NCBI GenBank assembly: GCA_002323795.1
Contig: DCPZ01000105.1
Coordinates: forward strand, 1,544-47,550
Direction of reading: 5' to 3'
Origin: Flavobacteriales bacterium UBA1531
GTDB taxonomy: Bacteria > Bacteroidota > Bacteroidia > Flavobacteriales_D > Sanyastnellaceae
DNA: 46,007 bases
Below are positions 42,440-46,007 of the stretch, in pieces. The number at the start of each line of letters is the position of its first letter. Within the stretch, counting starts at the first letter, position 1. A program made the position numbers and the translations under genes. Below the pieces are notes generated by a model. The model made no database searches, was not told the origin of the DNA, and saw only the letters and a program-made list of their open reading frames with translations.

Positions 42440-43783
42440 TTATTTGACGATTTGCAACCGGGAAGTTCCGGAGGTATCGTTGGTTATGATTTGCACAATG
42501 TAATGGCCTACAGGAAGGTTGAGGTCCTGCGGTTGGTTGCGGGTCACATTGGACAAGGAGACCACGATTTTTCCGGTTGCATCTACAACCGTTACATCAG
42601 CAGTGTTGTCGCTTCCAGACCACGAAAAAGTAACTGCTCCTTGCGCTGGATTTGGATAAACGTCCGTGATGAACGCTGCCTCATCCTCGGCAAGGCCATT
42701 GACATTTCCAAGGTTAGCCCGGAGGCAAAAGGATCCTTCTGCCGACCAATCGTATAAACCAATGTCCCAATGGAAACCATCAAAGCGCAGGAAATATTCG
42801 GTTCCGTCTTCAGAGTCAAGTCCGACTTGAGACCACCAAAAGCCTTCATCGGGATTGATGTCTTCACTGCAGTCGATAGGTACTAATTCACCGCAATCGC
42901 CTTTGTATAAAGCCATTTGGCTGTCATAACCGAAGTAATAAGCGTTATAGTCAGGGTCGAGTCCGCATTGGGAGTGGGTAATTGTGTAGGAGTTGCCGTC
43001 GCCGGTAAAAGAGAACCAAACGGAGCCGTCATCTGTAGCGTCTTCCCAGCATTCTGTTCCTAGCATATCAGCATTGGGATTCATTCCGATTCCGCTTCCA
43101 ACTTCAGAGTCATCGAACGGGCCAACAAACCCCGGACTGCTAACAGTTGTGGCATCAAATATTTCATTGATATTTCTCGCTCCATCGCAGATTGTATGCT
43201 CTGTCATAGGTTCGACCCCAACAGCATGGAGACAAAAACTTCCAGCAGAAATGCCTTGGAACGTATTACCTTGATAATGGTTATAACCGTCTACCATTAT
43301 CCAATAATCGACCCCTTCCATAGCTTCGAAATTAAAAATCGAATACCACCAGCCTAAGTTGCTGTCCCATTGATACATGATGTCATCATTTGCGACGATT
43401 AAGCTCAATGAATCGCATGTTCCGCTGTAGAGAGCCGCTTGAGTGTCATTTGCATACATCGCCGCTCCCGGGCACCAATTCCCAGTAGCCATTTGATATA
43501 CACCGCCGTCTCCAGTGAACTTGAACCAAACTGATTGATCAATAGATGGTTCTGTTTGACCTACCGCGACATCAAACCAGAGATCAACGAGGTTTGAAGA
43601 AAGTTCCGGCTCTCCTGTAGCATCAACATTAGAATATGGACCCAGAACAGCGCCAACACCTATTTCTCCGGTAAATAATTCGGAAATATCAATGGCGTCT
43701 GCGCAGAGGTCGTTGGCCGGTTGGGCAAAGGCAATGTTCCCAAGAAGAAGCATTCCTGTTAAAAGAGGGGATTTGGTTTTCAT
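42440..43783 (-). CDS. T9SS-secreted protein with two tandem PPC-like domains
   Basis: A 447-residue secreted protein with a signal peptide ending AFAQ. Two related domains of about 180 residues follow each other: each holds a VWFKFTGDG or VWFSFTGDG strand, then MALYKGDC or AALYSGTC, a Trp-rich WW loop, a YWIMVDGYN or YFLRFDGFH segment, and a closing GSFCLHA or GSFCLRA. The pattern recalls PPC-type domains of secreted bacterial enzymes and adhesins. Each domain carries paired cysteines. A T9SS sorting domain follows from DVYPNPAQGAVTF. No catalytic motif is present; adhesion or surface binding is a guess. The ATG at 43783 is preferred over an upstream TTG. Confidence 0.85.
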   Translation of the reverse strand: MKTKSPLLTGMLLLGNIAFAQPANDLCADAIDISELFTGEIGVGAVLGPYSNVDATGEPELSSNLVDLWFDVAVGQTEPSIDQSVWFKFTGDGGVYQMATGNWCPGAAMYANDTQAALYSGTCDSLSLIVANDDIMYQWDSNLGWWYSIFNFEAMEGVDYWIMVDGYNHYQGNTFQGISAGSFCLHAVGVEPMTEHTICDGARNINEIFDATTVSSPGFVGPFDDSEVGSGIGMNPNADMLGTECWEDATDDGSVWFSFTGDGNSYTITHSQCGLDPDYNAYYFGYDSQMALYKGDCGELVPIDCSEDINPDEGFWWSQVGLDSEDGTEYFLRFDGFHWDIGLYDWSAEGSFCLRANLGNVNGLAEDEAAFITDVYPNPAQGAVTFSWSGSDNTADVTVVDATGKIVVSLSNVTRNQPQDLNLPVGHYIVQIITNDTSGTSRLQIVK

Positions 43784-43871
43784 GAACAAAGGAATATGTG
43801 AGCCATAAATTTAATGAATACAAGGGCGATTTGCGTCTCACTCGATCCGAGTTTTCACACCAATGATTGCG

Positions 43872-44288
43872 TTAAATCAACACCCCCTCCACGATACGGT
43901 TGTGATCATAGTGACTTTCACTAAAAGCCAGGATGGGGAAGAAAACCCAGCCCAATAAAATGAGTCCTACGCCGAACCCTTCTGAACGGCCGAAAACTTT
44001 GGCGAGCCGAAGTTGGTCAATGATGCTCAAAAACACCATGCCTAACGCTCCGACGGCAGGGATGGCGATGCTGAAATAAAGCAAAATCCACCATCTGGGG
44101 CGTTTGATGACTTGGGTATAGATGTAGAGATTGTAAAATGGTATTAGAATCGCCCAGCCGGGCTGTCCAGCCTTGGAATATAGCCGCCAAAAAGCGGCAA
44201 TGAAAATGAGAATGACCGGTATAACAAAAGCGAGATAAGCCATAATGAGTCCAAACAAAAAGGCACTATCGAATAAAAAGCTGGGCAT
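43872..44288 (-). CDS. Small membrane protein, DUF5684-like
   Basis: A 138-residue protein with about four membrane helices (AFLFGLIMAYLAFVIPVILI, then a stretch of AGQPGWAILIPFYNLYIYTQ, then WWILLYFSIAIPAVGALGMV and VGLILLGWVFFPILAF). The GWAILIPFYNLYI and RPRWWILL segments match the DUF5684 family, which is also found fused to signal peptidase I in Bacteroidota. No enzymatic residues are seen. It should sit in the cytoplasmic membrane. It lies between a terminator region and the duplicated T9SS gene, with 88 bases of gap to the latter. Confidence 0.75.
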   Translation of the reverse strand: MPSFLFDSAFLFGLIMAYLAFVIPVILIFIAAFWRLYSKAGQPGWAILIPFYNLYIYTQVIKRPRWWILLYFSIAIPAVGALGMVFLSIIDQLRLAKVFGRSEGFGVGLILLGWVFFPILAFSESHYDHNRIVEGVLI

Positions 44289-44343
44289 GTGAAGAAGGTT
44301 ATAGAGAAGAAAGGTCGTGAATTAATTGAAAAGAGAACGTTAG

Positions 44344-44380
44344 AAAAAACCCAGGGACCAAAATGGTGCTGGGGCTTTTT
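44344..44380 (-). terminator. Rho-independent terminator of the bestrophin gene
   Basis: A hairpin with outer pairs CCCAG and CTGGG and inner pairs ACCA and TGGT lies just after the bestrophin stop codon. On the minus strand it runs directly into six T; on the plus strand a T-rich stretch also follows, so it could act both ways. Confidence 0.7.
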
Positions 44381-44402
44381 GCTTTTTGGAAACTGCTTCG
44401 AT

Positions 44403-45260
44403 TCAGTTGCGAGCAAAGATTTCTGACACATTCTCCTCAATCGTGTCGCACAAAGCGTCGAGTGGCAGGTCATTTTCGTCCACTCCAAAAGGGTCTTCAA
44501 TTTCCTCTGCGATTAGCTCCACACTCACGAGGATATAAAACACAAGCATCACTACCGGGACACTCCACCAGGCAAACGTAGCCACAAAGCCTATGGGAAG
44601 GGTGATGACGTATAGAAAGATGAACTTTTTGAGGAACATACTGTAGCTGTATGGCACAGGCGTTTTGAGGATGCGCTCACACGCACCTAGTACATCGATC
44701 ATCCGTTCAATATTTTGAGCAATAAGCCAGTGCTCCTGGGCGGAGAGCTCGCCTTGTGCGAGCAGCTGTGAAGATTGGCGTTCCATCGATTGAGCCCAAG
44801 CGTTCGGAACGTGCGTGACATCAGAGAATTCAGTGGCACTGGGTGGAATGGCGGTGCCGGGCTGGTTTGGCCGCAGGTGGTTTCGCAACGCCTTAACAAA
44901 TCCAGGAATGGCCTCGTTGAAATGCTCGTGAGCCGATTGGCTGGGGGTAAATTCTCGCACGCGTAGCGCCAGTGTGCGGGAAACATTTACCAATGACCCC
45001 CATTGCTTTCGTCCTTCCCACCATCGGTCGTAGGCTGTGTTGGTCCGAAAGACCAAAAACAACGACAACACAAACCCCAACAAAGAGTGAACGGCGTTGC
45101 TCACTTCCATGGGCTGCTCGAGCAGTTCAAGTTCGATGTAGCATATTCCTGCGGTAAAAGCGCCCATGCCTGCCATTGCCGGCAGCAATTTGCGGATTAC
45201 CTGGCGGTTGTACGGGTGAAAAATAAGGCTGAACCAGCTTTTGGGATTGTAGTGAATCAT
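44403..45260 (-). CDS. Bestrophin-family (UPF0187) anion channel
   Basis: A 285-residue membrane protein. The family pattern is clear: an N-terminal WFSLIFHPYNRQVIRKLLPA, the second-helix region HSLLGFVLSLFLVFRTNTAYDRWWEGR, with the strongly conserved RTNxAYDRWWEGRK motif, and SVPVVMLVFYILVSVELIAEEIEDPFG near the end, with the EEIEDPFG motif. Bacterial bestrophins form pentameric channels in the cytoplasmic membrane; ion choice varies between anions and cations. Here chloride or another anion is expected from the family only. The gene stands alone with its own terminator and a promoter-like box upstream. Confidence 0.94.
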   Translation of the reverse strand: MIHYNPKSWFSLIFHPYNRQVIRKLLPAMAGMGAFTAGICYIELELLEQPMEVSNAVHSLLGFVLSLFLVFRTNTAYDRWWEGRKQWGSLVNVSRTLALRVREFTPSQSAHEHFNEAIPGFVKALRNHLRPNQPGTAIPPSATEFSDVTHVPNAWAQSMERQSSQLLAQGELSAQEHWLIAQNIERMIDVLGACERILKTPVPYSYSMFLKKFIFLYVITLPIGFVATFAWWSVPVVMLVFYILVSVELIAEEIEDPFGVDENDLPLDALCDTIEENVSEIFARN

Positions 45261-45276
45261 GAGAAGATCAAAGGTG

Positions 45277-45284
45277 CAAAATTA
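45277..45284 (-). promoter_or_regulatory. Possible -7 element of the bestrophin promoter
   Basis: TAATTTTG on the minus strand is an exact match to TAnnTTTG, 17 bases upstream of the ATG. No TTG is found at the usual 19-21 base spacing, so the assignment is weak. Confidence 0.3.
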
Positions 45285-45355
45285 AATACAGCCATTACAC
45301 AATGGAGACCAACAGAACCCTTCGTGAGTAATCCCCGCCAAGCTTCAAAGAAGAT

Positions 45356-45736
45356 TCAATCTAAGATGCGGTTCTTAAGATTGGGTTGCCATTCGCAAGC
45401 GATGTTTTGGGAGAAGAAGCGTGTTCTGTTTTTCGCGACTAGTTGATAACCCCAATGTGGACATTGACGCATGAAAAATGACCACGGTGGATTTAGAAAT
45501 TTGGCAAGAGCCACAATTGCTTTGCTGCCAGTGTACGATGTTTGATTGTGATAAAACACGAGGCCCTCATATGGTGGGGTGATCAGCGCTTTATTGAGGA
45601 ATTTTTTGGCGGTGTTTCCACCGAGAGGGGCGAACTTAAGCGACTGAGATTTCTCGTGTTGCGCCAACCACTGCACGCTTTTTTGGCACAATGTGCAAGG
45701 CCCGTCGAAGAATACAATTGACTCTTCCACAATCAA
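45356..45736 (-). CDS. DCC1-type thiol-disulfide oxidoreductase (DUF393)
   Basis: A 126-residue protein of the DCC family. The hallmark D-G-x-C-x-x-C is VFFDGPCTLCQKSV near the N-terminus (about 9-22), a thioredoxin-like redox site, followed by LKFAPLGGNTAKKFL and the GSKAIVALAKFL helix. It probably reduces or forms disulfides in small molecules or proteins; partners are unknown. No ATG lies before the motif: the start is TTG at 45736, which overlaps the receptor stop (TTGA), or GTG at 45730. This suggests translational coupling to the TonB receptor. Confidence 0.88.
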   Translation of the reverse strand: MIVEESIVFFDGPCTLCQKSVQWLAQHEKSQSLKFAPLGGNTAKKFLNKALITPPYEGLVFYHNQTSYTGSKAIVALAKFLNPPWSFFMRQCPHWGYQLVAKNRTRFFSQNIACEWQPNLKNRILD

Positions 45737-46007
45737 TTCGATTGATATATTAATGTGACGCGGGCATTGATGCCATCCGCAGGCAAAATGCCTGGCCCTG
45801 GATATGCCAGGGCGCGCCGGGTGAAATAATTGTTGTTGGTCACATTATTTACTTTAATCCCAAAGGTCCAGTTTTTCTTGATTTGTCGGCCCACTGAGAG
45901 GTCACAAATGGCAAATGCCGGGATGAGGCCATGAAGAGCTGATGAGGTGTACGTGGAGTTGGTGGCCTCGGTGAATTGTTCACCTGTGTATTGACCGAAA
46001 ACTTGAA
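45733..46007 (-). CDS. TonB-dependent receptor, C-terminal part (FecA-like), truncated by window edge
   Basis: The last 91 codons of an outer-membrane receptor; the rest lies beyond the window. The visible part reads VFGQYTGEQFTEATNSTYTS, then GLIPAFAICDLSVGRQI, WTFGIKVNNVTNNNYFTRRA, and YPGPGILPADGINARVTLIY, ending with YQSN. These are the closing strands of a 22-strand barrel; the NNxTNxxYFTRR and YPGPGI segments resemble receptors called ferric-dicitrate (FecA-like) in Bacteroidota. It would import a substrate such as ferric chelates using TonB energy. The terminal residue is not aromatic, which is slightly unusual. The stop TGA overlaps the start of the DCC1 gene. Confidence 0.9.
   Translation of the reverse strand, partial: QVFGQYTGEQFTEATNSTYTSSALHGLIPAFAICDLSVGRQIKKNWTFGIKVNNVTNNNYFTRRALAYPGPGILPADGINARVTLIYQSN

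Noticed and set aside
1..46007. CRISPR arrays, insertion sequences, prophage genes, tRNA or rRNA
   Set aside because: No direct-repeat array, transposase motif, phage gene, cloverleaf or rRNA segment was recognised by reading; a dedicated search would be needed to exclude a small tRNA fully.

Overview
The window is a chromosomal segment of a Bacteroidota bacterium, most likely from the Flavobacteriia or a close relative. Three things point there. Six secreted proteins end in type IX secretion (T9SS) sorting domains. Several families typical of the phylum are present: DUF4270, DUF4296 and DUF4837 lipoproteins, a stand-alone half-size glycogen-synthase-like protein beside panC, and a FecA-like TonB-dependent receptor. 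The promoters that can be read fit the phylum's TTG-N19/20-TAnnTTTG pattern, and Shine-Dalgarno sites are largely absent. Genes are tightly packed with many 1-4 base start/stop overlaps. I see no insertion sequence, prophage, CRISPR array, tRNA or rRNA.

Layout. 1-3.1 kb: end of atpG, a NtrY-like histidine kinase and a convergent cyclase-family hydrolase. 3.1-5.6 kb: an outer-membrane barrel protein and a divergent PLP-dependent decarboxylase. 5.6-10 kb (minus): a small secreted YxNQA-repeat protein (DUF6150, septoil-knot family), glmS, a DUF4270 lipoprotein and the half glycogen synthase. 10-14.5 kb (plus): panC, tatA, a MltD-like transglycosylase with LysM, a DUF4837 lipoprotein and an Asp-box propeller lipoprotein. 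14.5-17 kb (minus): a T9SS-secreted M1 peptidase. 17-22.6 kb (plus): FKBP isomerase, thiL, an asnB-type amidotransferase, a GT4 glycosyltransferase and an FMN-dependent nitronate monooxygenase/FabK-like enzyme, the last three joined by 4-base overlaps. 22.9-24.7 kb: uvrC, divergent from an SDR epimerase. 25.7-29.5 kb (minus): yraN, an rRNA pseudouridine synthase, a polyprenol-phosphate mannosyltransferase, dihydroorotase and DUF4296, one apparent operon. 30.5-36 kb (minus): YHYH protein, delta-60-repeat protein, solo TonB domain, PhoD-like phosphatase and coiled-coil protein, again one apparent operon. 36-46 kb: a T9SS alpha/beta-hydrolase-like protein with an altered nucleophile elbow, a RhlE helicase, an ammonium transporter, a CotH protein, a duplicated T9SS surface protein, a DUF5684 membrane protein, a bestrophin, a DCC1 thiol oxidoreductase and the C-terminus of a TonB-dependent receptor.

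Most of the window is core housekeeping (ATP synthesis, amino-sugar, pantothenate, thiamine and pyrimidine synthesis, DNA repair, RNA modification) interleaved with envelope and secreted proteins. The parts with least described biology are the five-gene envelope operon at 30.5-36 kb, the septoil-knot-type protein, and the half glycogen synthase that lacks its substrate-binding motif.
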